A stretch of 64,000 nucleotides of DNA, from assembly GCF_963678635.1 (NCBI RefSeq), contig NC_087065.1, positions 38,649,888 through 38,713,887 on the forward strand, in the 5' to 3' direction. How positions within the stretch are numbered: the stretch's first letter is position 1; every line of letters begins with the position of its first letter. Positions 11,836 to 39,200 of the stretch are shown here, in pieces. The stretch is from Symsagittifera roscoffensis. Lineage: Eukaryota; Xenacoelomorpha; Acoela; Convolutidae. The position numbers were made by a program, and so were the translations under genes. The notes beneath the pieces were generated by a model. It saw nothing but the letters and a program-made list of their open reading frames with translations, ran no database searches and was not told where the DNA came from.

Positions 11836-12435
11836 ATTTGAGCACACAGCTGATTGAACAAGCTTTTAACCTGAAACAAAGTCCGGATTTCGATTTTATG
11901 ACGTTCGCTAATCGCAAGCATAAAATTACGCACAAAAAAAAACTTAAGCAGGGCATCAAAACATTTAAGTCAGAGCCAAAAAAAAAATTAAGCATCGACT
12001 ATTCCTGAAAACAGAAAAGCACATCAAAACTGATCACTCTTTGGTAAAGCAATTTTGCCAAATACTCAAAAGAAATGACTCTTTTTACATGAAATCGATA
12101 ATGCATGTAATTTTGAACGACTCTGAACACTTCAATTGTCAGGAAAATTTTGGCCGGATAAAATGGGCATTTCAATTTTTAATTCTGATTAGTTGAATCA
12201 TTATTAGTTGCTGGCTATCACATTCAAAAAGGGCGTATAAAAATTATTGCACACAATTAGATGTTAAAAAACAAACGTCAAATATTGGCATCAAGAACTT
12301 CATAATACTTAAAAGCTTAAATGCAAAAAGGCTATCATTTCACTAGAGCATATTTTCAATGACAAACACAAAGTTCAAGTTTAGAAACATTTCAAAAACA
12401 TCGCCCCTATTCTTCTCAAAAGCAGCATGTATTGT

Positions 12436-25996
<13,561 letters not shown>

Positions 25997-26008
25997 GATT
26001 CAATTTCA

Positions 26009-26011
26009 ACT
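26009..26011 (-). promoter_or_regulatory. Splice acceptor 13 bases upstream of the MCM6 start
   Basis: The minus strand reads gcatttcag directly before TTGAAATTGAATC and the ATG. This could be the acceptor of a 5' UTR intron or a spliced-leader addition site. The upstream gene's stop is only 237 bases before the MCM6 ATG, and an ATTAAA lies between them near 26115. Confidence 0.45.
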
Positions 26012-26233
26012 GAAATGCATGAATCACACAAAAAGGAATCACCTAACTTTATGCTACCAAAATCGAAGGCCTCCTGATAATAGCATGTAAGAAGTCACAG
26101 TACATGTTCCTTCTATTTAATTTCCCACCCTCATTTTAAAAAACTTATCGACTATGGCCTTGAAAATATCGAAACTGGACAGTATATATAAATTTGCTAA
26201 ACGACGTGATTTACAATCAGAGATCCAGATGAG

Positions 26234-26584
26234 TTAGGATGTTTTCCACGTTTTAATGGGGGTAGAACGTAACTCCCAAACATCGTTCACAAGCTTGTTA
26301 TCTCTATCGCTTTTAGCATTGAGTTGCGAAAATTTCTCCGCTTCTTTCTTCAAATCTTCAAGGACATCGTGGTTGCAAGATGGTCCTTTTAACTTTAGAC
26401 ATTTTTCATTCATGGATATTAACAAATCACAATGTTCAGATGTATTCGAATTGAAATAGTACTGATTGAAAGATCTGCTGCGGAAAAAACCCGTACAGTT
26501 TACGACTAGCTCTTCGATTCTTTTACAGTTGAAGCTTCCTTTATCATGCTGATTATAGATCTTCGACGATGATTTCCAGTCCAT
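26234..26584 (-). CDS. UPF0545 / C22orf39-like (PANTS) small protein
   Basis: Single-exon frame of 116 codons from ATG to TAA. The pattern is typical of the C22orf39/UPF0545 family: a Cys followed by an aromatic/basic stretch (CTGFFRSRSFNQYYF), then a Cys pair in a helix (CDLLISMNEKC), and near the end NDVWELRSTPIKTW, close to the family's NDVWxxR..P..W ending. The vertebrate member PANTS is a small protein linked to synaptic plasticity; its biochemical role is not well known. No signal peptide or membrane span is seen. It lies 237 bases upstream of MCM6 on the same strand. The assignment rests on motif memory only. Confidence 0.6.
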   Translation of the reverse strand: MDWKSSSKIYNQHDKGSFNCKRIEELVVNCTGFFRSRSFNQYYFNSNTSEHCDLLISMNEKCLKLKGPSCNHDVLEDLKKEAEKFSQLNAKSDRDNKLVNDVWELRSTPIKTWKTS

Positions 26585-27256
26585 TCGATCTTAAATCAAG
26601 CAGCTCAAATGGTGGTCGTCAAAATTAACGATGACAACGTTGGATACGCTGAGTAGACCCGAGCAGACCTGAGTTTGTCCAGACTTGAAGTCAAAAATCA
26701 AAATTCCCAGTTGCAAAAATTAGAGGAATTGGGATAAATGCTAAATTCACTGACATTTTTCCAGCCAGGAGTGGAGTTCAGCAGACACCCCTATTGTGAA
26801 AATTACACCCTTACCCAAAAATATCTTTCTTAATAGGTAATATTTCAGGATATCAATTTTTAGCCCAGCAACACGCATTTTTTTCTTAAGGCGTCTTTAG
26901 TGCCAAAATATACTTGGAGCTATATCCAATTTACTTGGAGCTATAAAAAACTAGGAGCGCGCGCCGAATCAACTCGTCCATTCAGCATTATTTTCTTCAA
27001 AAACTGTTCAAGTCACAAGCTTTAGGCAAAATGAGGGCTTTGCGAGGGATCGCAAACAAATCAGTTTGATCGGTAGGAGGGTCATCAAACGTTTAGATTT
27101 CAAAAACTGCTACCTTGAAAAACTCTTGATCCGCCGCCCCTAATTCCCGCTAAGGATAGTCCTTTCATCTCTAAAAGCTAGGATCAATAATTGAACTACA
27201 CACTACCAATTTATGAACTCAATAAAAAAAACCTGAAACAATCGATCAATGCTTCG
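26585..27256. other. Intergenic spacer, nothing recognised
   Basis: 672 bases between the UPF0545-like gene and the stop of the coiled-coil gene. No exon, tRNA-like sequence or named repeat was seen. Confidence 0.5.
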
Positions 27257-30200
27257 CTACCTATTTTTATTTGAAAATGCACCCTCGTCATGATTAAGGT
27301 CAACAGTTGTGAGCGTACAATTTCCGCTGTCTTCGATACTTTTAGGTTCATTGTACGTTTCATCTGACAACGCACTGGTAAATTCTTCGGGCCACTCGTT
27401 ATTACTGTCTTTCGGTTGGTCAGTAGAGTTAGCTTCTGATTCGACCTGATCCGACAGATGTTGGGCTGCATCTTTTGACATTGAACAACTGTCCAGATCT
27501 TCGTCGTCCTTCAATCTGTCTTCAGAGTTCAGACAATTTCCTATAATATCGAATCGACAAAATAAACGTTTTTTTCTCCGTTTTAAAATCCAGCTTTCAT
27601 TGAAATATACTTTTTAAGTCTAGTCGAAAACAACTACAGGCTTTTAATCTATTCCATTAAAATTGACTTCTAATTAACGTTCACTAAATCAACTATTAGC
27701 TTTATATTAAAAGAACAGTACCATCTTTTTCATGATATATCGACTGCTGGTCTATAAGCTGCTCGTTTACGTCTTTAGCTACTACAGCGTGAAGTGATAC
27801 AGTGGCTTGTGATGCTGATACGATGCGGTCTCCATTGCCGTATTTGCTACCCATAAGCTTATTTTTGTGACGACTTAAATCTTGTTCATGTGGTGAATTG
27901 AATGAATCGTTATCTTCGTCGTTTCCAAATAGCACCAGACGTTCTTGTTTGAACCGCGACTCTTCTTCAGTCCGCACTAAAGCCTCTTGAGACGCCAACT
28001 AAGAATAAAGCAGAGCTCAAAATATTTATCAATTTGTCTTCGAGTGTTAAGAACATAACTTATCTTTATGTATTACTTCTTCACTCGAGAGAACATCAAA
28101 AGGCATTGCTGCCTGTCGAGCGATGTCTCTGATATAATTATTCATTACTTGTTTATAATGAGTATGCGAAAAAAATCAAAAATTCCTACTTTTTCTATTT
28201 TCAATACCCTCGCAATTTTAACTTTTTGAATAAATGTTGTATATAGATAGATTTTAACCTACCAAAAACATTACTAAACTCATTATTATCATGTATATAC
28301 AACTCCCTGAACTTGTGCAGTTAGTTTTTCAATTGTACTTCATTAAAATCCAAGGTTTTTTAAACGACTTGTTCAAAGAAATGAGCTTGTTGAATAGCGC
28401 TCTTATTCTGCTGACGAGCATTTTTTCCTTGATTAACTTGTAATTTCTGTGTTTTCAGTTTTTCAATTCGACTTACTTCATTGATTATACTATTCAATTT
28501 AGCACTTGATATGCTTTCGTTCAATCTTTCAGTTTTTCAATTCGACTTACTTCATTGATTATACTATTCAATTTAGCACTTGATATGCTTTCGTTCAATC
28601 TTTCAACTGTATGTATTTTTCTTAATTTTTTTAAAAACAATTTTGTCAATTCATGTAAATGTAATTCCTTAACTGAGTAAAATTTGTTTCGCATTCGTAT
28701 CTCGCAAGATTCGAATTATTCTATTTCGAATATTATTCCTGATGCAAAAATTTGACAGCGTGCGCGAGATACGAATTTGACACAAACTTTTCTCAGTTAA
28801 GGAAATACATGAAAATGAACTGAACAAATTGCTTAGTAAATTATTAAGAAAAACACACACCTGAAAGATTGGACGAAAGCATATCAATTGCTGAAACTTA
28901 TAGTATAATCAACGAAGTAAGCCGAATTGGAAATTTGGAAACAGAATATTCAAGTTAATTACAGGAAAAAAAAATGCTCGTCAGCAGAATAAAAACAATA
29001 TTCAACAAGCTCATTCCTTGGGACAAGTCGTTTTTAAACATTTTGAGGATTTGAATGAAGTACATTTGAAAAACTATCTGCACAAATTCAGAGAATTGTA
29101 TATACATAATACAAAAACGGTATATAAAACGTACAAGAATACATAACAGAGAAAGGAAAGAAGAATCCTTTTCTAAAAATCTATATTAACAAGAATGATT
29201 GCCGAAAACTAACGAAACCTTTCACGCGAACAAAAAACTAAGTTTTTTTTTCAACTGATCTAAAAATTGAATGAAAAACACGCGAGGTGAAGCAATGCTT
29301 AACACCACTAGCAATACAGGACGAGTAATGATGAATCATAATGGAAATACCATCACAAAAAAATCTTGGTGTTCATATTTCATACAAAATACTGAAATCC
29401 AAACATTCCCAAAACTTTCAGCAAAAAAATCCACTTTCATAACTAAGACGCATTCACATTTCATTGCATCATTTCAAAAATTACTCAAAATTCAAGTGAA
29501 AAATACATGCCATTAAAACTCTTTTGAATTTCAAAAATTCATTTAATGGAAAACAAACTCAATTTTCTGTTCAAGAGTTTGCCTTCATTTTAAGAAATTA
29601 AACTTAAAAAAAAACAAAAGTCAAATCGCGAAAAAATAAAATTTGAACCTGAACAAATTTCAAGATTATTCCTGAAAAAAAACGAAAAAAAGTCAACTTG
29701 CCGTTTGTAAAAACTTCACTACGTTCATCGACTCTTAAAAACTGATCGACAATTGTTGGTGATGAGCTAGCATCAAAACAAAAACTATGAAACTTAACCA
29801 ACTCAAACTGGAAAGCCTCCATTGACTTAAAAAAAACTTTCTGTTCAAAGAAAAATTGAGCAAAAAATTATAGCCTCGAAGATTTCAAGTTTCACATACC
29901 CCACAGAAAAATATTATCGCCCTTCAAACGAGGCAAAACAAGTTAAATAAAAACAAGCCAAAAACTTGCAAGCCGAACAAACGCTTTTCAACACTAACGA
30001 AGCTCCATTTTGCAAACACAAGCGAAAAAACGGCAACAAAAATTCTTAAACCAAATTAGAAAGTCAACGGCAAATTAAGCCTTGAAAAACAAATTAAAGC
30101 TATGTGCCGAAATCAAATCTTTGCTCTGTATATTACAGACTCACGCCTTCGCATCTGCGCCATGGACGCTTGAGAATATATAAACAATGGCCACCAATAA

Positions 30201-33200
30201 AGCAGGTAGAAATACCACCAACCAATCACTTTCATAATCGAGTTGGGTTTAAAAATAGATTTTTAATATGACACTACGCTCACTAGCTCGATTGAGTAAA
30301 TAAAAAAGGTAATAAAAATTTAGACATGCTCAAAAAATATTTCTGGCAGTAAAGTTTCAAAAAAATTACCAGGAGATTAGTCCTGTCTTCTACACCAACA
30401 GATGACTCGACTGAACAAAGTTTTTCATAGGATTCAATTAAAGTATAGTACCCGGTTGCAATATAACTTCTGTCACAAGAGTTTAAAAAAACCATGAAAA
30501 AGATGAAATTTCACCAGAAACATATCCGTCAATTCTGTCAATATCTAAAGAGTTATACAAGAGAATTTTTTGAAGTTTTGAGCTTCGCCGAGAGCTATTT
30601 CGCCTATCAAAGTGAACTCAGCAGGCAAAAGTAGCAATCTTTTTCTTTTGGTAGAGCTTCTCACATTTTCGCTCACGCATGGTGAAGAAATGAGAAAAAG
30701 TACATGCCTTTGTAAGTTTGGAATCAGCGAACTTCGTTATAAATTAATTTGCCCGAAGCTGGGCGCAGGTCAGACAACAACTGAAGAAAAACCAAGGCCA
30801 ACTGACATTTCGAAAAGAGTAATGAGCGCAAGGAAACAAAAAAAACTGACTTAATTTTCGAAAAAACTTCAGTTTTCGAGTTTTGACGAAAAAATGAATA
30901 CCATATAAGCTCTTTGAAATTTAAGATCATCTTATGATTGGTGCTTTTTTGATAAAGTTTACTGAATTTCAGAAAACTGGACCATTAGGTAAACTTTTTA
31001 TTCCGCTGGGAAAAAATGAAAAGAAAAATCTATTTTCGAAACTAGAAGTCGATCAAGTTTTTCGTGTAGCTTACCTTCCTTTTAACAAATAATGAACTCT
31101 ACGTGAAATGAACTCAAATTTTATACAGCAAAAAATCAAACTCGAGCCTAAGAAAAAACGAACAAAAAATCACCATTTTTTACCTTGTTTTTAATAGTAA
31201 TGAACGTATTGAAGACTCTTAGTTCAATCAGTTAATTACTCTTAAAAACAAGGTAAAAAATTTGATAAACAAAAACCTAAAATTGAGGCAAAGCATAGCT
31301 TCAAAGCACTTGCTATAGAAAAACAAATGCTGTGAAATTGTTTAGCTGAAAACAAGAGAAAAGCCATAAAAAAATGTTGTCACAGAAAAACTGTGAGCGA
31401 TTAAGTTTTAAAACTTTGAGGCTTTTACACCGCTGAAATTGACTAAGCCTATAACCATAAACCGAAACTAATTAAGCCGAAAAACGCTTCAAAGCGAAAA
31501 AATAAATACGTACAATTTCAAGTCAGGGTTAGTAAATTTATAAACAACAGGAAAAAATCAACAACAATGATAATTGCTTAAAGCACAAGGAAAGTCCCTG
31601 ATGAAACACCTAAGCCGACAAAAAAAGCAGACAAACGAAAGCCCGACTATTTAAATGTTGACGAAAAAATACTTTCAGGACTAGCCACAATCACTCTTTT
31701 CTCTACTACACTTTGAAATTATTAATGTCCAGTTAACTAACTCAAAATCTAGGCGATTGAATCACTAGCGAAAAAGAAGAAAAACCGGATTTGAAGATAA
31801 ATTAGTTCATATAAGAAAGGGAAAAAGATCAAAACAATCGACAGTATAATTTAAGAGTTCAATGACTGGTTTGAACAGAAGAAAATAAGATGGTCTGTTG
31901 GAGGATATCATTTGGCCTCGATTAGGAACAGGAATGGAATCTTGAAAAAACCATACGGGTTACGCGTGGAAAATAAGATACGAAAATAAGATACAAGCGA
32001 CAAAAGACTTGGTTAAAAATGCATGAATTAATGTTCAAGAGCAATATGTTTGAAGTTAATCATTGAGCCATTGCACACAAACCTGCTTAAGCGTTACAGG
32101 CTTTTGTAAGGGTCGACTGTGAACGAACTTTCGTAGGCTCTTCTGAAGGAGCTTTTGCTTAACCCAAGGACGCTCAACTACATCGAAGAGCACAGATTGC
32201 TTCTGTCTAGGAGCCTAACACCAAGAAGAAATTCATATATAATTGATTCACTTGGGCAACCAATTTTAGCTCCAAATACCGATTTAATCAAAACCAATAT
32301 CGTGCTCAGAGGGGGGATGCCTTCCCATAAATTTCATTGCCAAATTTTTCCAAAGATTCGCTGCTTTGGTACTAATTTACGTCAGCTTTCTGGTCGACCA
32401 CTCCCTAATTTTTTGAGTCGTTTTTGGTGCCTATATATACTTAAATTGAGGAGGGCGATCGCAATTTTTCGTTAAAGCTACCTTCTAAAACTCTTTGGTT
32501 AAACTGTCAGCGGCGTAGATAGTGCTGGATTTGATAAATATGACTCAATTTGAGAAAACTGGCTCCATAGGTTAAGTTTTTATTCGGCTGGGAAATCTGA
32601 GAATTAAAATCCACTTTCGAAATGAGAAGTCAAACATGTGTTTCGTGACCTTTACACTTTTGCTGTTCGATGGTGTAGTTTGCATTCAAGAAGGAAATGA
32701 ACTGAACTTAAAAAGAAATTAAAAGTCATACAGCGGAAAAATAAAACTTGAGCTTGCCTTTTCCAAGAAAAACCAAAAACCATCCGGGAAAAAACCAAAA
32801 AGCAATTTCACTTGACACTTCAATTTAAAACTAGTTTGAATGTTTACAAAAAAACTAATGACTGCAGATCAGGTTGCAAAAAGCCCAGCCAACAGAGTTG
32901 TGAAAAAGTCATGAACGCAAAAAAAAATATAGAAAAAATACTGAGTTTCTTGAAAAAAAAATTTAACTTTCGAATTTCAAACAAAATATGAATCTTTGAA
33001 TTTCAATGGCAATTATAATTGGCATTTTCTTGATAATGTTAACCAAATTTGAGAAAACTGGATTTCTAGGAAAAATTAAGATTCCGCTGGGAAACCTTAA
33101 AATTAAATTCCACTTCGAAACTAGAAATCAATCACGTATTTTCGCGCCATTTCACCTTCTAACACATGACCTTGAATTGAACTCAAAAAGCACATATACC

Positions 33201-36200
33201 TGAGAGCATTTATTTGAGTATTGATAAGTATGAACACACTTTGTTTGTTATTAGATCATTTTCGATTTTTCCTGAAAAAAAAAACAAACGACAAAAAAAT
33301 CATCACGATCTATAAAGTGTCTGAACTACGTTCATTGACTCTTACTTATAAAAACCACTTTCATCATTAGAAGTCGATTATGTTTTTCGTGACCTTTACA
33401 CTTCTGCTGCTCAATAGTGGCGTTTACCTTCTTTTAACAAAGGAAATGAACTGAACTTGAATAAATCAAAAGTCAAATCGCGAAAAAACAAAATTTGAGC
33501 CGAACGAATTTCAAAATTTTTCCTAAAAAAAAGGAAAAATCATCTTGACGTTTATAAGTCTTCAATACGTTCATCGACTCTTAAAAACTGATCGACAATT
33601 GTTGGTAATGAAATAATAATAAAAAAAACTATGAATCGGTAGCTTAACCACCACAAACTGGAAAGACGCTATTGAGTTAAAAACTTTCTTTTCAAACAAA
33701 AGTTGAGCAAAAAATTAAAACCTCGAAGTTTTCAAGCTACACATTCCCCACAGAAAAATATTATCGCCCTTCAAGCGAGACAAAACAATGTAAATAATCG
33801 TTAGCCAAAACCTTGCAAGCCGACCAAACGCATTTCGACACAAACAAAGCTGCACCTTAAAAATTTCGCTGTTCGATAGTGGACTTTGCCTTCTTTTTAA
33901 CAGAGATGAACTGAACTTAAAAGTCAAACAACGAAAAAATAAATTTGAGCCTGAAAATTTTTAAGACTTTAAATCATCGCAACCTATATAAGAATGTGAA
34001 CTGCGAACTAAAAGCCTGATAATGATTTTTGAAGCAATTTCAAAGAATAAAATATTTGACCTCAAACTTCTAAGAACTTCAAGGCTAATTTATAATTGCC
34101 ACTTTGTTAAATAAAATCATTCAAATTTGCAAAAACATTGATCAATAAGAGAAGCTTTTATTCCGCTGCGAATTTGAAAATTAAAGACCATTATTGAAAC
34201 AATCAGTTTTCTTTTTCTCGCCACTTGTCATTATAGAGCATGGGTAATTTACATTCCCCTCGCCAAATAGATTTCAAGCGACCAAAAAGATTTCACAAAA
34301 ATCAATCTCCAAAAGATTAGAGCATGAACGCTAGCGAGAACACGTCAAACAGCAGCTCTATAAAGTGCAACAAAAAAGCCTCGAATTATTAAAATTTCGG
34401 CTAGGCCTCGGACTCGATGTGCGACCTAGAGATTATGAGTCTCACGCACTAACCACTCAGCCACGCACGCTTAATACATCACAAACACTAGCCATTAATA
34501 AAGCTATGAACAGATGCTATGAAAATTCCAACGCTAGATCGTGATTATAGCAAAAGTGCCGCCAAATAAGTAAACACTTTCCACGTTGAATGAACACCTT
34601 TATTTGCGAGTTAGGTTAGAAAAAAAGGTTCATAAAAAGATACTGCGCAGATCGCTTGCGAGAAAAAGGCAAAGAAGCACCTCTAAATCCGCCAATAACC
34701 AGACCAAGGATTTGAATTTTGCGTTTAGATTAGTTTGAATGACCTTTTAACCTTTCCATAAAATGTGCGAGAACCAAATTTCATTGTTTTTAATGACTCA
34801 ATTAGGGACACATTCCACCGCAGTAGGAGTTTCGGATGATTTATAGTACCTCTGATTTGGCTCGCATCTCCTCTGCCAACTGCATGCGCCTCAACTCCTC
34901 GTATTTGCCCTCTTTCAACAGCTGACGCTCCTTCTCAGTTATAAATGCATTCCCACTTAGACAACCTGATTGGCTGGAACAAAAGCTCTATTTCATTTGT
35001 ATTAACAAAAGTATTGCGCTCTAAATACCTTTTTGAGTCTGTTCTGTAACACGGCCCAAAAGTGATCGTTTAACATCTTGGGAAATTAGTTTTCAAAATG
35101 ATGGAATCTGATTAATGCTGCGTAAAAAGCACCAACACAGTTGGAAAACTGCAGAACGAAACCAAAAAAAGTTGATCGAAAAATTTCAAAGATATTCCAA
35201 CTTTCTAAGAAAAAATAAATCTCGCTTAAGCTCTTTAAATTTCAATTACTGTTTATTGATTGGCGCTTTTTTCGTGAGGCTGTCTCATTTACAGAAACCT
35301 GGTTCAAAAGGTGATTTTTTTTATTCCGCAGTGATTTCAGATAATTTAAGTTTACTTTTAAAACAAAAAGTCATACACAATTTTCGTGACCTTTACATTT
35401 TGCCGTTTGATAGTGGAGTTGGTTTTCATTTAACAGAGGAAATGGAGTAAACTTTAAAATAAATGAGAAGTCGAACCGCGAAAAACCGATTTTCCTGAAC
35501 AAAACTCATCAAGACCTGTATAAGTCTCCATAAAACAGAATATCCTTTTTCAAAAAGATATATATCGTGTATTCACCTTTCGTTGCCTTCGCTTTGGTCA
35601 TCAATCAAGAGCTGGGTCAGCTAAAAAAATTCAACTTTCTTACTCTTCTTCATTTGCAAGGCATGTAAAAACGTTCAATATTTCGCTACTGTAATTAGCA
35701 CTAAAATAACTAACAAACGTGGATATCCGAGTTCTGTAACTCAATTTAACTTTTTTCTTTCTTGAAAGTATCATTTTGGCTGTCTCTTCAATTCATTCCG
35801 TTCTGATTTGATCAAAGAATTTTAGAAGAACAGAATGAGATAGCATTTCAAACTTACAGCTGTTTCGAATGGAATTCTTTCATCAAATACGTCTTGCGTC
35901 TTGTATTTTTGTCTAAAACAAAAACTTGATAATATCTTATCAAAGATGTCTCAAACCAAAAAGGTCATAAATTAACTTTCTCCAATAATAGACCAAATTA
36001 GATACTCCAACAAATCTTTAGTTTGAATTAGTCTAAAAAAATCATTCTGATTAGCTAAAATCTCCAACTAAGAACCAATATGAAATTCTCCCCTCTAAAA
36101 ACTAGTTAAGTGGGTGCAAAAAAATTAACATATTCTGTGTTTTGAATAGGAATTTTTCAATCCGGTAGAAAAATTCCAGACAGAGACTTGCGATACAACA

Positions 36201-39200
36201 TAAGCATTCACAAGTTCAGCCGAAAAAATATATTTTTAAAATTCAAAGTCCCCCCTAAAACTGCATTGAACAACACATGCACTTGCAATTACAATCAAAG
36301 TTGCTTACAGCACAAGCAAACACCGAGATGTGGCAACTAAGCGCACAAAACTTGAGCAGACAAACAAGAATCCGACAATTCAATTTTTACCGGAAAAAAA
36401 TCTGAAATTGCATATACAATTAAAATAACAAGGTCCGTCTGGGTCTCGAACCACTGACCTTAGGGTGCAAAGGCAATGGCGTTACCACAAAAATTGTTTA
36501 TGGAAAAAAGTCTAATTCCCGATTACAAGACACTTGCTCACACAAGTGTAATAAATAATCACCAAAAACATAGCAGCGAGACAACAATTACACTACAGCA
36601 AAACATGTGCATGCCATTAGGGCACGAATTAAAAACTCAAAAAATCAAGCTCCCAACTTTGAAACAACATAACTTCTAATTTAAAACTTACAGCGCAATG
36701 CAACTAAATCGCCTGAATTCAAATCTCATGTCTTCAAATTACAAGCTAATATTTCAAATGTCACCCTTTTTCTAAACGTTCTAAAAAATCTTCTGTTTCG
36801 CTTGTTAATTGACAATTACTCCCTCATAGATAATTTAACTTTTCCGTTTCCCCTAACTATCTTGGTGTTGTTGCCAGGCACGTGAAAAAAGACGGATTCT
36901 TACTGTTATTTGGTTTGTTTTGTTAATTTAATTTATTTTGGATTGGTTTGCTTGTTACTGAAACCTACTGGATTTTTTTGGACCTCCTCTTCAAACTGAT
37001 ATTTTGAACTACGTTATTGCTATTGTTTTGTTTTATTTTATGTCTATTACGAGATCATAGTTTTCAAAAAAGAATTCAAATAGAAATGTCAATGTTATAT
37101 GGAAGTAATTGAAAATGACTCGGACACGGTATTTATTAAATTCAATGGAAGGATACTGTTGTTAATTATTGAGCGAACGTAGTGAAAAAAAAACGAAACT
37201 GAAGTTAAACTGCGCTATTGAAAGACCACGATTGAGTACAAACGCTATGTAATATCGGGTTCAAAGCAAAAATTATTCCCCATCGCTTGTTCTATCTGCC
37301 CTAACCGCCAACCAGCATGCGAAATCCCAGACACACAACACGACTAACATCATCAACAACGACAGAACATCATCTTGCTCAGTCAACGCAATACTTAGCC
37401 ACATAAGCGATCAACACTCAGCCTGTTACAAGTGAAATAACGACTCAGCCGCAGTTTCGACAGCCGTTGTCAAAACTAGCAAAAAAAACGCCGCGATTCG
37501 TCAATCCGCAATTGCCAGCCGCCTTCACAACAATCACTTTAAGTGAAAACTTTTCAACATCAGTCAACAATCAAGCTACACACGGAAAATTAGCACCGCA
37601 ATTCACCATTGAACTCCAGCATAGTTTTAAATAACGAACTGGCACGATCTCGCCTCCATGTCTGAAATTTACAAATACTTCAGCCGTTTACCCGGAGGCT
37701 CATGAGACAACCTCTTCACTACCGAAACTCCAGCCGAATCATGAAACTCAACTCAGTAACGCTCAGCAAACTGAAACATCATCAACGACAGCCCACCAGC
37801 TAACTAATACTGCAAGTGCCTCCATGTCAACCGTATCTCTTAGTCGCTTCGCAACTCAGCGCAATCCAGGACTAACATTTCCACCGATGACACAGTTCAA
37901 CGGCCGACAATTTTTGGAAAGCAACTAGATCACGGAACTCAACTCCACATGATTCCTCCGCAACCCAACGTTTCGACAGAGCAACATTTTAGCCAACCAA
38001 TGACAAAATTTCAGCCGCATTCGACCAACAACTTGCCACAGGAAGATTCATAAGGATTCAGCCATCTCAAATGGAGACCCAACTGCATCAGCAAATTCTC
38101 AATCCCAGTTTTTGAACCGAACAGCAGTCAACAGCTATCCTGCTAATCAGACAATCGCCTTTAATACCTCACTAGCCGCCTTTAACAGTGACATTTATCC
38201 CTACTCTACCTATCTCCACTTGCAGCTACGCTGACGCGTGGAACATTCAAGGAATTGCCAATCAGACTAGCAGCCAGCCCATATCTTTTCATCAGCCAGA
38301 CGCCTCAGACTTGATCAATCAGCAGCAATTCTTGCAACCATGGGTCACAGAGCAGCCCCCTCTCGCAACACCCCAGCAGCACCTCAGCTACGATCACCAG
38401 CAAGCAGTTGCAACTCCTCCAACTACCCAGTTCTTACTACATGCCTTTTTGAACATCTTTGGATGTCAAACTGCTTTGGCTACCACCAATAACACATCAG
38501 ACTACATCTTGTTAGCCAACGGACCAACACCGGCATCACCTCACGATTCGACAGCCACAAACATTTGAGCAACATTTCGTCATCCCGCCAGCACAGTCTA
38601 CAGCAAGGCTTGCAAATACCCGACAGACCGACGACTATCACCGGCCTACGATTTGAAAACCTTTCGAAAGTCCGTATCAATTGTCAAAGACTTCAACCTA
38701 GACGGCGAACCCAAACAATGGTCAGATTGGATTGTAATCTACAACGCCACAATAGACAACGACAAGTCAGATTCTGAACATCTGACAACACTCAGCCTGA
38801 TGAAGTGAATCCCCGACTCAGCCGCCGTTTCGAAAATTATTGTCAGAAACTAGCGAAAACCAGCCGCGATTTGTCAATCCTTAATTTTCAGCCGTCTTCA
38901 CAACGAGCTCTTTCAAGGAAAATGTTTCCACATCAGTCAACAATCAAGCTACACACGGAAAATTAGCACCGCAATTCACCATTGAACTCAACTCCAGCAT
39001 AGTTTTCAACAACAAACTGACACGATATCGCCTCCATGCCAGAAATTTGCAAATATTTCAGCCGTTTACACGAGGCTCATGAGACTCAAACTCTTCTACT
39101 GCCGAAATTTTAGCCGAATCATGAGTCTCAACTCAGTAACGTTCAGCAAACTGTAACATCATCAACGACAGCCCGTCCGCTAACTAACACTGCAAATGCC

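Larger units (their letters stand above)
4032..12435. other. Intergenic region rich in dispersed repeats
   Basis: No host exon could be supported here. The content is repeat modules: tRNA-like sequences, a roughly 170-base period array, fragments of a common dispersed repeat, and a short hAT-like element, each listed separately. The 3' UTR of MCM6 presumably enters from the right; no clear AATAAA was found just after its stop. Confidence 0.6.
29111..34849. other. Intron 7 of the coiled-coil gene, filled with dispersed repeats
   Basis: No exon was supported here. Family A repeat copies lie near 29520-29830, 30900-31230, 32520-32860, 33000-33380, 33385-33660 and 33840-34020. Two of them (29690-29930 and 33530-33780) are close to each other in sequence, both carrying actgatcgacaattgttggt and acagaaaaatattatcgccc. 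tRNA-like modules are listed separately. Confidence 0.6.
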
